Positions 10,270-26,495 of a stretch of 64,000 bases of DNA are shown piece after piece (the stretch's first letter is position 1; the number at the start of each line of letters is the position of its first letter). The notes under the pieces are model-generated. The model ran no database searches. It was given only the letters and a program-made list of their open reading frames with translations, and had not been told where the DNA came from. The DNA is from Crocodylus rhombifer (Eukaryota > Chordata > Crocodylia > Crocodylidae): NCBI GenBank assembly GCA_038503035.1, contig JAVSML010024335.1:148017-212016 (forward strand). The letters are read 5' to 3'. Position numbers and translations under genes: made by a program.

Positions 10270-13083
10270 CTTCCAGTAAATTGTGTCCCACCCCACACAC
10301 ACATATCTGTCAGTACCTAAAATGATTTAATAGGCACTGTAGTCGGTACAGTGAAGCATGTGGTGAACATACTAGAGCTTGAGCTCTTGAGCTGCCTGAG
10401 CTTTGTGGGTTGGGATATGTGTGCATGTATATTTATCTAAGCATGTGCACAAGGACACCTAGTATGCCTCTCTCCAAACCTGCTAAGTAGGGGAGTACCA
10501 TGTCTGCATCCCCTGCTTTCCTGTATTTCCTCAAGCCAAGACCTGTAGTCCATGGGGTCCTAATGTAATATCACCACAATGTCCACTTTCTGGGGGCTTT
10601 ATGGTATAATCTGGCCATGACCTGCTCAGTAACTGAAACAAGTTTTCAAAATCCATTGTTCCATTAAGTTGCACAAGGCACCCTTAAAGGGACAACACTG
10701 TGATTGAAATCTATAAATAGGTGGTTCCAGCTGAATATTACATTCTACACTCCACAACCTTTGTTCTCCTGTCTCATTCTCTGATGTAAATTACCCTCTG
10801 TCTGATTAATCTATTTGGTTCTGACTTGATGTTTTGTAACAATAATGTACTGCAACTTTAGACATGCTGACTTTGAGTATGTTGCATAGCACAACAACTT
10901 CTGAGTAAAGAATTATTTGTTATTTTAAAAATACACACCATATACTTAAAAAAGGCCTTTTTAGCTTTATAAAACACCTTAGCTAATCATGCAGATGTTA
11001 GCCATATCAGCTGACATTAAAAATAAATGAATAACTATATATATTCTGGCTCAACAAATCTGTATAGACAGCCTTACAGTATTTTCATAATATACCTACC
11101 TAGGTTTGGTTTTAGATGTCAAGGGGGAAATTGCTGCATTAATGCTTGCATTAAGAAACAATACTAGAATGATTATAGTTTTGAGGTCAGGCTTTTATTT
11201 TTGTGTTTTAAGGTATCATGTATTGTAGATTTGTAACCTGTATAATTATAGCACATCTGCACTTCTAGCTATTCTGGAAGTAAATAAGTTCTAATTATAA
11301 ATAAACTATAATTTGAGAAAGGGAACCATCACGCAAAAGTCAACACAAATTTACATTGTGAAAAGAAGTTCTGAATATTGAAAAAAAAATATTATTTTGA
11401 ATTAAAGAAGCAATATTTTAATTTTAAATCAGCATGTTTTTCCATTAAAATTTACAGTATCTGCCTAAACAATCTAGCTAATTTATATTGGACCATCAAT
11501 GCATGCATGGAGAAGTAGCTTGTCTTCTTGATGTCTGTGCTTTTTAAAGTATATTTATGTATTTTCTATGAGGTAATTTTGCAAATGAATGAATTGTGGA
11601 GAAAGGAATAAAAAAGGTATAATATCCTTCAGTGTATTAAATAGTAAATATTAGAATTCAGAAAGTGACTAAGCACCATGTTTTGACTTCAGTGTAGTAG
11701 CCAGAGGCCACATACAACCATTTAGTTTCTCTTGGGAGAGTGACTGCTCTTCCAGGAGAAGCCACAAGTTTACAGATGTTTAGGACTTTTCTCCCAGAGC
11801 AAAACAGGCCACTCTAGGAGAAAAATAACTTGGGATAGTTTCTCCTGGGAGAGCGCATGTCTATATACATTCTCCACTGAGGGAAGCTACAGCATACTCC
11901 TACTGCATTGTTATGGGTACCCTCTTGCATAGCGTGCTTTGTTTCTGTCTCCCTGACCCTACTCTCAAGGAGACTGTGTGTCACTTCTAAACTCTACCAT
12001 TCCAGTAGAGCAGGGAGCAGAACATGCTCCCTTTCCATTCCCTACACTGTGTTGCGGGGAGACTCAGAGCTGTACCTATGCACTGCTGCCATCTGTCTCC
12101 AGTAAGACTAAGGGTGCCTATGGCTGAGATGTGTGCACAGAGGCCCCCTGGATGCTCAGTTTGAACACTGCAAGCTCTCTGCTCTTCTGGAGCTCAGCAT
12201 TCTGTTCAGGCATCTCTGGGTAATCTTTTCTACCAGGAAAACAAACCCAGGAAAATTCTCCTAATCATTTGAATGTATGTATGTAGCCCACGAGGCAGCT
12301 TTATCTTTCCTATAAACAACATCCCCCCCGCAGCAAAAAACAGTGGAAATGATCCAGACCAAATACAACTTCCTACATTATCTATAGTCCCTCCTTAGCT
12401 AGTTCAACCTCCCATATTTTGAGTATTATTTCCCCATTCTCTTAATAAAGAACAGTTTGTAGCTTCTTTCCATGACCACTACAATCCCCCTTGCCAAATA
12501 GTAGTTTTGAAGGAAGCAGGCATAAAAACCAGTTGTATTTAACCCTATACGTTTGTGTGGTTCAGTGAACCAACCTTACCAGCCATTAAATTATCAAATG
12601 GTTATGAAGGAGCTTTGATAATTTATCCAGAACAATGGATATCTCAGTGAATATTTACTGTTCAAATGTGTATTTCTACCTTAATTACACCTCCAGAAAA
12701 GTCAATAAAATAAGTACTAGTCTAGATAAAGTAGGCTCAATTAATAGCAAGGAGCACAATGGAGAAAGCATTAATGTTTCTGAAGGGCATAATAAAAGAG
12801 GTGCAACATGCCAAATGAAACAGAACCTCTACTGGAAATAAAATGCAAAGCAAACTATCCTGGAAATACAACTACAAATCTTATACCCAGGCATGATTAC
12901 AAATCCTGAATCAGCAAATGAGGAGAAGCAAACACAGTAGAAAATGTTACTTATAAATGGATGCAAAAAAAAAAATCCATCAGAACAAAGATAAACCAAA
13001 AACAAAATCTCTTTACCAGTCATGTAACCTTGGAGTGATTATTCTGAGAAAGCAGAACTAACGGATTTGTTAACCCTTTAAAT
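10270..13083. other. Intronic sequence, little recognised
   Basis: Mostly AT-rich single-copy-looking DNA. Around 11724-11855 a 19-bp motif (agtttctcttgggagagtg / agtttctcctgggagagcg) occurs twice, 113 bp apart, within a moderately GC-rich block (about 11690-12230) that may be an unclassified repeat. No exon recognised. Confidence 0.5.
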
Positions 13084-13607
13084 TAGTGGTGCTTAACCTT
13101 TTTCCGAGCAGGCTGGCACAGCAGGGCCCCATCTGGCTGTGTGGAAGGGGACAGGAGACAGCAACGCCCCAAGTCACCACCAAAAGGGGAAGGACACTTG
13201 ACACAGCCTCAAACTGGCCCTATGGGGAAAGGGGGGTGGTTCCCCCAGGTCCACGGCAGGGAGAGGGCATTTGTTTCAGCCTAGCCCCATGATGGAAAGG
13301 AGGTTTGCCTAGTTCTCATCTGTTCCTGAGGGGGAAGGGAACATGGCCTAGCCCCAACCATATTCTGTGTGGGAAAGACGGCATGACCTGGCCCCAACCT
13401 GGACATGCACAGGGAAGAGATCATGGCTCAGCTCTGATCTGTTACAGGGCTTGGGGTTTGGGAATTTGGCAGCACAGGAAGGTGGCCATATCAACTGCCA
13501 ACACTCCGCTGCTGTGAAATTTCCCCAAACATGGGCAGCTCCACAGGCCAAATGCCATAGATCTGCAGGCCACATTTGGCCCGTGGGATAAAGGTTGAAC
13601 ACCCCTG
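13084..13607. mobile_element. Non-autonomous hAT-like element
   Basis: The left end tagtggtgcttaaccttttt and the reverse complement of the right end (caggggtgttcaacctttat) agree at most positions. The inside is GC-rich, and the right end carries 'gccacatttggcccgtggg', a wording common in vertebrate hAT elements. A convincing target duplication was not found. Confidence 0.72.
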
Positions 13608-13989
13608 CATAAATAATTATGAAGGCAGGACTAATAGGCCTAATGGTGCAAGAGGAGATTGAGATAGTAATAACATGGCTAAAGGTTACTTGAAGACCCG
13701 GGTACATGCAAGTTGCATAGAGATCTACACCCCAGAAATCATGGATATGGAAGAAGCAATCTGTACATAAATGCTGAAGACCTAGACAGGACCAAGAAAA
13801 ATGTAAGTGTATTGGTATACAGTTGTTTTTACTTTAAAAGACTCCCATCCATCCCTTGTAAATTAATTAAGCAAACTAGGAACAAATTATAAAAATTGTG
13901 AAGGCACTTCATAGGCTTTTCACAACATGAGTTAGATCTCTTGCCATACCAATGCTGTAAGTCCTTTTTTATATCTTTACAAAGGTAAT

Positions 13990-16240
13990 GAAGGCAAGTA
14001 ATGCAGATGATATGGCTGGATTTCAGTAAAGCATCTGAAATGGTACTGTAAGTTTCAGAGGAGGGGAGCCAATATTTGAAGACCTGGGCATAAGCACAAT
14101 TAAATGGATCAAAAGCTGTCTCTCTGGACCTGGTAGGATAAAATCAAAATAATAAAAACATTAAGGAACAATAAATAAAGAGAGTAATAATAACTATGAA
14201 TTCATCTAGTTGAGACAGTGTTCTAAGGGATTCCAGGGATCAACATTCATTTACTACCTTATAAAAGACCTGGAAGACAAAGTAGAGAATAAGCGACTTA
14301 AGATACTAATTAAGAAATAATGGTCCAAAATGAGAAGGCCCCTAAAAATGCAAATATAATCTTTAAGCATTAAGGCTATACTAATAAAAACTAGATTTTA
14401 AATTTAAATGGAAAAGGATAGATTTGTGGTTAAGTAAACCTTAATAAAATATCATTTGAAATGTCTATACAAAGTGGTAAGACAGGTCTTACCACTAAAG
14501 GTACAATTAAATGATAGAAGAGTTAAACATAAAATGACATACTATATTTACTCGAATCCAAGATGAGCTTATCCCCCCCCCCATTCAACATAGGAAAAAA
14601 AGCCTTTCATCTTAAATTCAAGAGTAAGTGCTTGGGAGTGTAAGGTAAGAGAAGAGACACGGTGGCAGAAAGTAAGACACCAGGGTTGGAAGGGTGCTTG
14701 CAAGCAGCTGTCCCATCACTGAAGCTACACAGGGCCATGCAGGGATCCTTCTTCTCCTGGTGTTTCCAGAGGGGAGGAAGAAGGAATGTGAGCTTCGTCA
14801 TAAAGAGAGACTTGGCATAGACAAGTGAGGAACCACCAGAACTGGAAGTTCCTGAACCTAACAAAGTGAGAGTGGGAATGGCTGAGAGCATTCAGGAGGC
14901 TCCAAACAAGGCTCTTAAGGGAGTCAGCTCAAGTGAGAAAGCTGACAGGGAAGAAGCCAAGACAAAGCAACTTTCAGGTAACCTGAAACCTCATCATGGC
15001 AGCCTGGGGAGAAAGACTGAGAAGGAGGTACTGTAAAAACCTAAATACTGAGAATGGGTTATCATTAAGACCTGAACAGAAGGAGAGAAATATGTTGACT
15101 TTGTTTTCGCCACCTGAGGGAAGAGGGAAATAATCCTCTTTGATGCAGAGCAATAGTGAAGAGTAACTATCTGCACTTAAGACAGGAGATCGTTTAAACT
15201 CAAGACAGTTCATTTTTTTCTAAAGCCCTAGCCAGGACTAACTTAGTTGTGCCTTACTTGAGCCAGAGGCATAGGAAAGATTCTGACAGACTCTGGCAGA
15301 GCATATGGACTATAAGTTAACACCCCATGGGACGGAAGAGGATATAGGGGTTGGTGGAGCCCTCACTATACTAAGGCAGGCATAAGGACCAATTGTGCAA
15401 GAAGCTACACACCCAGACATTTCTTCTTTTTTCCCTTATCAGCAAGTCATGGCAGACAATGGTGTGAGTGTGTGGACTACTGCATCAAGAAAGGTCCTGG
15501 CAGTCTTCAGCCAGCCGGATGAAGAGCAATGACTGCCTTAGTCCAAGAAAAAAAAAAAAGGAAAAGGAAAATCTCATAGAGAAAGTGATAACTATCTGAG
15601 ACTAATTGATGACCTAAACTGAGGTGAGACTAACATCAATTACACATTAGCCTTCATCAGGAATGAATGGGGAGGGAGAAGGCAGTGACTACAGTTCTGA
15701 CTCAAGCCTGGGGTTGGGGTCAGAGAGGCTCCCCCTGCCCACTGCAACCTCTAAACATGGAAAATTATAACAAATTTATAAATTTTCCATGTCTAGAATC
15801 TTAAGTATTGGGGGATCATCTTAAATTCAAAGCTCTCTTAGATTCCAGTAAATATGGTACTAAATTAGAATGTCATAGTAAATGACATATAATAAAGTCT
15901 TCAGACATCAGAGATAATACTCTTAATTAGTAAACATAAATATCTCTCCATTTGCTATGCTGTGCCTCATTTTTTGTCTTTCAGTCTGAAAACAGTGTTA
16001 ATAAATTGGAGGCACTGCCAAGATGATAAAGACATATGAGGAAAAAGAACACAGAACAAGGCTCACGTGGAAATAAAAGTATACAGTTTTAAAAAGAGAG
16101 TTCAAGGAATCATGTGTTAACTAAAGATAACTGGTAAGTGTTATAAATATGGGGGAAGGGACTGATTATAGTCAGAGCAAGATTGCATTGATATAAGAAA
16201 CGGCAGACTTATAGAGATGCACTTAGGCTTGATATAAGGA
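13990..16240 (+). mobile_element. Decayed CR1 ORF2 relic interrupted by a DNA element
   Basis: At 14010-14050 one frame reads 'WLDFSKASEMV', matching the CR1 reverse-transcriptase 'YLDFSKAFDTV' block. About 200 bp on comes 'YLIKDLEDKVEN', like the 'FINDLDD' block. After the element at 14540-15859 the later CR1 words appear: 'RMIKTYEE' near 16020 and 'LRLDIRRRLLE' near 16230. The order fits one CR1 copy split by a later insertion. Boundaries are approximate. Confidence 0.5.
14540..15859. mobile_element. TIR DNA element resembling hAT-Tip100/Zaphod ends
   Basis: The left end tactatatttactcgaatcc and the reverse complement of the right end (taccatatttactggaatct) match closely. Complementarity continues inward ('ttaaattcaag' near both ends). 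The wording 'atatttactcgaatct' is characteristic, from memory, of Tip100-type hATs. The interior is purine-rich and carries only chance frames. A clear target duplication was not seen. Confidence 0.7.
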
Positions 16241-16567
16241 GAAGACTGTTAGAAGAGTTAAAATACAGAACAAGCAGAAGTCAGCTGCAGTAACTTCCAG
16301 CATTAAATACTGGCAGATGACAACCAGATTTTACAGAAATACAGTAGGGACATGCCTGTATACTGCAGAGCTTTAATCTTTTCAGCTGAAGGTGATTATA
16401 AATAAAATGGGGCTTGTCAAAACAGTTTAATTATCCCATTATAAAGTATTTGTGGGAAATCCATTTTAATTTTTTCCTCACCCTTTGTGCTTTTGAACTC
16501 TGCCTGATTTTTAGTATTCTAACTGTATACTATGAAAAAAATATTGCATGTATGTTATATCTTAGAT

Positions 16568-16779
16568 CAGGGGTTCTCAAACATTGTGATACTGCAACCC
16601 TGAGTGCTGGATGATGGTGGTGGGGGATGGGGAGCTTGTGCACTGCAGTCACCCCCACCATCCACCACTGCATGCCGCTGCTGTGTGCTGCCATGTGTAC
16701 CCCCTAGGAAGTTTGTGGTCCCCAGTTAAGTTCTTGTGACCCCCCTGGGGGTTAATGATCCACAGTTTTATAATCCCTC
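16568..16779. mobile_element. Short hAT MITE (212 bp)
   Basis: Begins caggggttctcaaac and ends aaaactg-type sequence (...cacagttttataatccctc). The 8-mers outside, tcttagat (16560-16567) and tcttagac (16780-16787), match at 7 of 8. Confidence 0.82.
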
Positions 16780-16820
16780 TCTTAGACTAAAGTGGTGCAA
16801 TGGACTGGGTATACATATGT

Positions 16821-17685
16821 TGGGCTGTGCAAAACAGCACCATTTTGTTTCAATGTCTGTTTCATTGTTTCAAAAGGACAGTGTTTTGTTTCATCATTTC
16901 ATTTAGTTTCAAAGCACTATTCCATTTCATTTAATTGAAACTGTTTTGACACATTTTGATGTTTTGCCCATAGGCTATAACGGGATCATGAAATACCTAA
17001 AACTTTGTCATTTCTTGCCTGATTTGGATGAAAATTGAAGGATGGTAGCCCCTTCTAAGGGCATGAATCCAACCAAGTTTCAAAGAGATAGGTTTAAAGG
17101 TTTATAGGAAATTGCACCTCAAACTGTTCAAAGCAAAACTCATGACACTTGCCGGCAGTGCCAGCCTCCTGTCAACCAGCACACAGATTTGGAGGCTCGC
17201 ACCCCTGGAGAGTCTGGCAGAGCTCCACAGCCCTCCTAGGGGTGCAAGCCTATGGATCTGTGTGCCAGATGACAGGAGGCTGCTGCTGCTGTCTGGGGCC
17301 AGCATCAGTAGCAATCTTCTCAGCACTGGGCAAAAGCTGAACCCAGTCCCATTCCCAGGTGGCAGTATCCTCCTTCTGTCATCCTGCATGTAGATCTGGG
17401 TCCCTATACCCCTGGGAGGGCTGTGAGGCTGTGCCAGACTCTTCCTGGGGGTGAGGGCCCCCGGATCTGCACGCCAGATAACAGGAGGCTGCTGCTGCCA
17501 GCTGGAAGTAAGCCTGGCTTCGAAACTCAGAATGTTTCAAAACTTTCAAAACATTTTGAGTGCCCTCATTTTGTTTCAAGGCTGTTTTGAAGCCTTTTGT
17601 TTCATTTTGATTACACTGTTTCGAACTTGAAATGCATCAAAACAGCTTTTAAACTAAACACCTGGTGAAATTTCACACAACCCTG
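16821..17685. mobile_element. TIR element, 'tttcaaaac' family
   Basis: Left end tgggctgtgcaaaac; right end reads cagggttgtgtgaaa on the minus strand. Flanks acatatgt (16813-16820) and gcatatag (17686-17693) agree at 6 of 8. Both ends are iterated gtttca/ttttgtttc words in opposite orientation. The GC-rich core repeats a module, ggatctg.(g/a).gccagat.acagg.., at 17254-17288 and 17463-17497, and again inverted near 17160. Related at its ends to 9196-9986. Confidence 0.8.
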
Positions 17686-17828
17686 GCATATAGTACAAAA
17701 TTATTACAATTTTAAATCATACTGAACCTAGTATTACATGGAGCATCCCCCAGGAAGCACTGGCGGTGTTCACTCATATGGAAAAAATGGGAGGTTTCTT
17801 GCTCTGACTTACCAGATTTTCAAGTTCT

Positions 17829-18650
17829 CTAGGGCTAGGGACAGAAGTTGCAAACAAACTGGTTTAAGTGATCAGAAACTGGTTTAAACCTGTAACAGAA
17901 CAGAAGCTCAGTGCACATACACTAGTTTCAAAATGGCTGAAACTGGTTTAAAATAAAACTGATTGAATGTAGTTTTCAGATCTAACTGATTTGGGTCAAA
18001 CCGGTTTATGAAACGTATGTCCCAGACCCTTTCCTGGTTCAAGTTAAATCATAGTCCCTAAGCATCTCATCCTGTTTTGCAATCCTGGGCTGGGCTGTAT
18101 TGTCTGCTCCAGAGAGACGACTGGTCCTGCCATTCTGCTCCCTAGCTGGAGCAGTAAGAGCTCACTGGCAAGGGGGTAGAGGGGGCAAGCCCAGTTGGGA
18201 ATGCAGCCAGTCTACAGGGGGGGAGTGCCCCCCAGGCAAAACCCAGCTGGTGTCTTGGGCCAGGGAAGGGGATTAAACATCCCTTCCCCACTCAAACTTA
18301 CTGCTGGCTGCAAGGGTAGACTACAAATCCCAGAGACATCTGGAAGCAGGAAGAGGAAATAATGAACAACCCTGCAGAGTCCTCCTGCTGTGATTTTGGA
18401 CTGCAAATCTCAGAGACCTCAGCAGCATCAGGAAGAGGCAGCAAGCACACAGCCCATGCTGATTACATGCCAAAGAGCTGTACTGTAGCACCTCCTGCTT
18501 CTGGCCTTAGTCACTGCAGGCATGTGACTGCATTTCCTGAATCAAAGGTAAATATGTTCACTTCTGTTTTAATTTAATCTGTGCAGTTTAGACTAACCTG
18601 TAAAGATTGAATTGATTCAGCCTTAGGCTTGTTGACTGTCTGCACCATGA
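17829..18650. repeat. Dispersed element with repeated 'aaactggttta' motif
   Basis: Starts agggctagggacagaagttg, and an inverted relative of this lies near 18000-18035 (aaaccggtttatgaaacgta...cagaccct). The motif aactggttta recurs several times between 17855 and 18010. The 3' part (18483-18650) is shared with 6605-6775. Class uncertain; probably a non-autonomous DNA element. Confidence 0.6.
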
Positions 18651-19159
18651 GATTCTAGTGGTTCCATCTAATGGTAGTAATATGCATCTAAGTAGAGACC
18701 CAGTGTCCCTGTACTGATACTGGAACTTCCTTATTTCCCTACCAGATCTTGGAACATTGTGAATGGATGTTTTTCTATAGTTTGTTCCCTTTTGTAAATA
18801 AAATATTCTGGTTTATTAAAAAAGAATATGACTTTTGTTGTTTGCCAAATGACATGAGTCACACTTGCAAATACATCAGCTGATACAATTAATACTGCAT
18901 TCATTCAATGTTATTTTACTGCTTTTTTACCAATCTACTTTTATTTTACTTCTTAATCCATTGTTAAGGGAACTGCAAACTGTTCTGGACTCTCAAAAGG
19001 TACTGGGTTACTCTGGTAAGATTGCAGTGACTTAACAAAGCTGGCCAGCACAGGTGGCAGACTCAAAAATGCCAACTACAGTTAATACAGTTATCTCTAA
19101 GTGTATTTCATACACGGCAAACCCTGAGTGTTGTTAGCTTCTGCTATTCATAATAAAGT

Positions 19160-20390
19160 TACATATCTCTTGTTAATGACTGTGAGAGGGGAAGAGAGAC
19201 CCGAGAGAGCCTTTCTCCACCCTGACAAAGACTTTCCCCATCCCCCACAACAGCTGGGGAAACACAGGGATGGCAGGCTCAGGTGTGCTGGTTTTGGAGC
19301 AGCCTGAATCTTCAGATTGAGAAGAGAGAGGCATGCGGCCTGGGAACTGAGCAGGCCGAAGAGGAGATGGCCAAGTGAGCGGCGGGAGGGAGAAAGGGCA
19401 GTGAGCGAAGAGCAGTGGGGAGACACCACAGAGAGATGGGGCCTGGAGTTGGGAAGCCATACACACCCCATAGAGGGAGCAGAGCCAACTTCATGCCCTG
19501 GCAGGAGCATGCCAAGAAAGAACCCCAGGAGAGGCTGCTGAGCCCAAGGGAAAAAAAAGAAGGAGCACCAAGCACAGCCAGAGTGGGATGCATGTGGCCA
19601 CACGGATACCCCTTGAGGAAGCGCAGGGAAGGGAGATGTGAGGCACTGCCAAGTGAGGTGGTGAAACCACCCAGGACCCCAAGCCTGAGAGAGACAGACT
19701 GGGGGATGATGGCAAATTCCACTGCCCAGAGGCCCCTGCAGAGGGGTGGAAGTTTGAGGGCCAAGTCAGGACCCAGAGCAACCAGTGACACTAAGTGTTG
19801 GGTCATAGCTGAAGGGACGGAGACCCAGAGAAGGCACCCTAATGAAGCTGCAAGGGCACAGCAGAACAATGCCAAGCCCACAGAGCTTATGGGAGGGAAG
19901 CATAGCCCCACGTACATCTCAGTGCTCATTTACATTTTTACTTTGGTTCATCTGAGTTTCCTTTATAAGAACCTTATTAATGCAGGGCCGTGGCAAGTTC
20001 AGTTACAGGTACATCAGCCCATAGCCAAAGGATGCCCTACAAAGAGCTGATGGCCAGGAGGTCTCTCACCCCCCAAAGGTAGGACATTCAGGTGAGAAGT
20101 GATCATGTGGAAGTGGAGCCTCAAGATGACAATGTCTGTTCCGGCACTGGATGTGGTAAGGGTGGAGCAAAGGGGAGGCTGCAGCCCCAGGAAGAAACCT
20201 TGGGTGTGGCATCTCACAAGCCACCTGCTGGAACAGTCTCCCAAGAAGAACATCAAGTCATGGCAGGAAAGCAAGAAAGGTGCCCAGAACCCACCAATGG
20301 CACTACTTTGAGTCTTGGCCTAATGTTGCAAGGGGGTAGGGCACCAGTCAAGTGAGGACCCAAGCCTTACAATACATACCAGTGACACTG
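19160..20390. repeat. GC-rich, purine-rich block, unclassified
   Basis: Strong strand bias: the plus strand is rich in gag/agg/aag words, giving chance open frames of 211 codons (plus) and 205 codons (minus, artificially rich in S/L/P). Neither protein shows a recognisable domain or splice structure. Sharp composition edges against AT-rich flanks suggest an inserted element, perhaps part of an LTR or satellite-derived sequence; I could not identify ends. Confidence 0.45.
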
Positions 20391-25596
<5,206 letters not shown>

Positions 25597-25756
25597 TCAA
25601 AAGAAAAGACTAACAGCGTAACAGGTAAGTATTTGGACACAGCAGATATTTCTGTACACATAGGCATGCCTAGTTAGAAATATTATCATTACTGCTAGTG
25701 TAAATGGCAACTTTCAATATCTATATTTTAAAAACATTAATATTACTGCCAAAAAA

Positions 25757-25766
25757 NNNNNNNNNN
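25757..25766. other. Assembly gap (10 N)
   Basis: Ten N bases, 267 bp upstream (in gene sense) of the loop C exon. A round 10-N run is often a placeholder, so the true missing length is unknown. The right flank begins with a G homopolymer and a repetitive block, which would explain the failed join. Confidence 0.98.
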
Positions 25767-26495
25767 GGGGGGGTAAAGACCCTGGTTGCCCTAGTGGGGG
25801 GGAGGGGTAGTGATTGAAGTATAGAGTGGCCCGCCTACAGTAGGGTGCACAACGATGACCTGAAGTGCTGGGCATGTTTTGTGTAGAGTAGGGCCTGACT
25901 ATGAGGGCCTGAAGGGCTGCACTGAGGTATGATGAGGAGGGGACATGAGAGCGACCTGAAGGGCAGCACATGGACCAACCCCCATTAGAAACTGGTTTGA
26001 GTCTGGTAAGTCTACAGACACCTGAGGTTGTTGTGAGTAAAGCCTAGGTAAGTCTATGGATGCCGGAGGCTGTTGTTGGGCCAGACGCCATGTTTATGAT
26101 ATTGATAATCTTGGAAGTGAGAACACTGCTCCAGTGGGAAGTAAGAGTCCCAGTGAGACTCTGGAGCACTGGTCATGGTGTGAGGCATTATAGTAATTTG
26201 GATGCCATCTGCAAGGCATGGGATATAATGAGGGAAGGTTGGAGTCATCTGTATACCCCCAGGTATCAGGGTATCAAAACAGCTAAAAAGCTTAGTACAT
26301 ACACCATGAGAGAGAAAAATAATTTTGAAAATCTTACAGAAGTATTGCATTATTTTTAAGTTTTACAAGTTATAAGTGAAGAGCTTGTTTCACAGGAAGA
26401 AGGGTGTTTGTGCCTGAAAGCTTGCAAAGAATATTTTTTCCAACTATTTAGTTGGTTTAATAAAAGATATCACATTTATGCAAAGAACCTTGTCT
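25767..26495. repeat. Composite repeat beside the assembly gap
   Basis: Contains short subrepeats: 'gacctgaag.gc.gggcatg' / 'ggcctgaagggctgcac' / 'gacctgaagggcagcac' between 25857 and 25972. A tandem pair of about 47 bp begins gtaagtcta at 26005 and 26052. It ends in the fragment 'ccaactatttagttggtttaataaaagatatcac' (about 26440-26475), shared with 34350-34400 and the ends of 42239-43103. Confidence 0.7.

Noticed and set aside
19312..20050. Overlapping open frames of 205 (minus) and 211 (plus) codons
   Set aside because: Both come from one purine-rich block. The proteins are compositionally extreme with no recognisable domain, and nothing suggests splice sites or a promoter.
26101..26160. 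'ctccagtggg' considered as part of the missing exon
   Set aside because: Flanking bases do not encode RRYPLDEQ or the CTLEIES part, and no splice sites fit.
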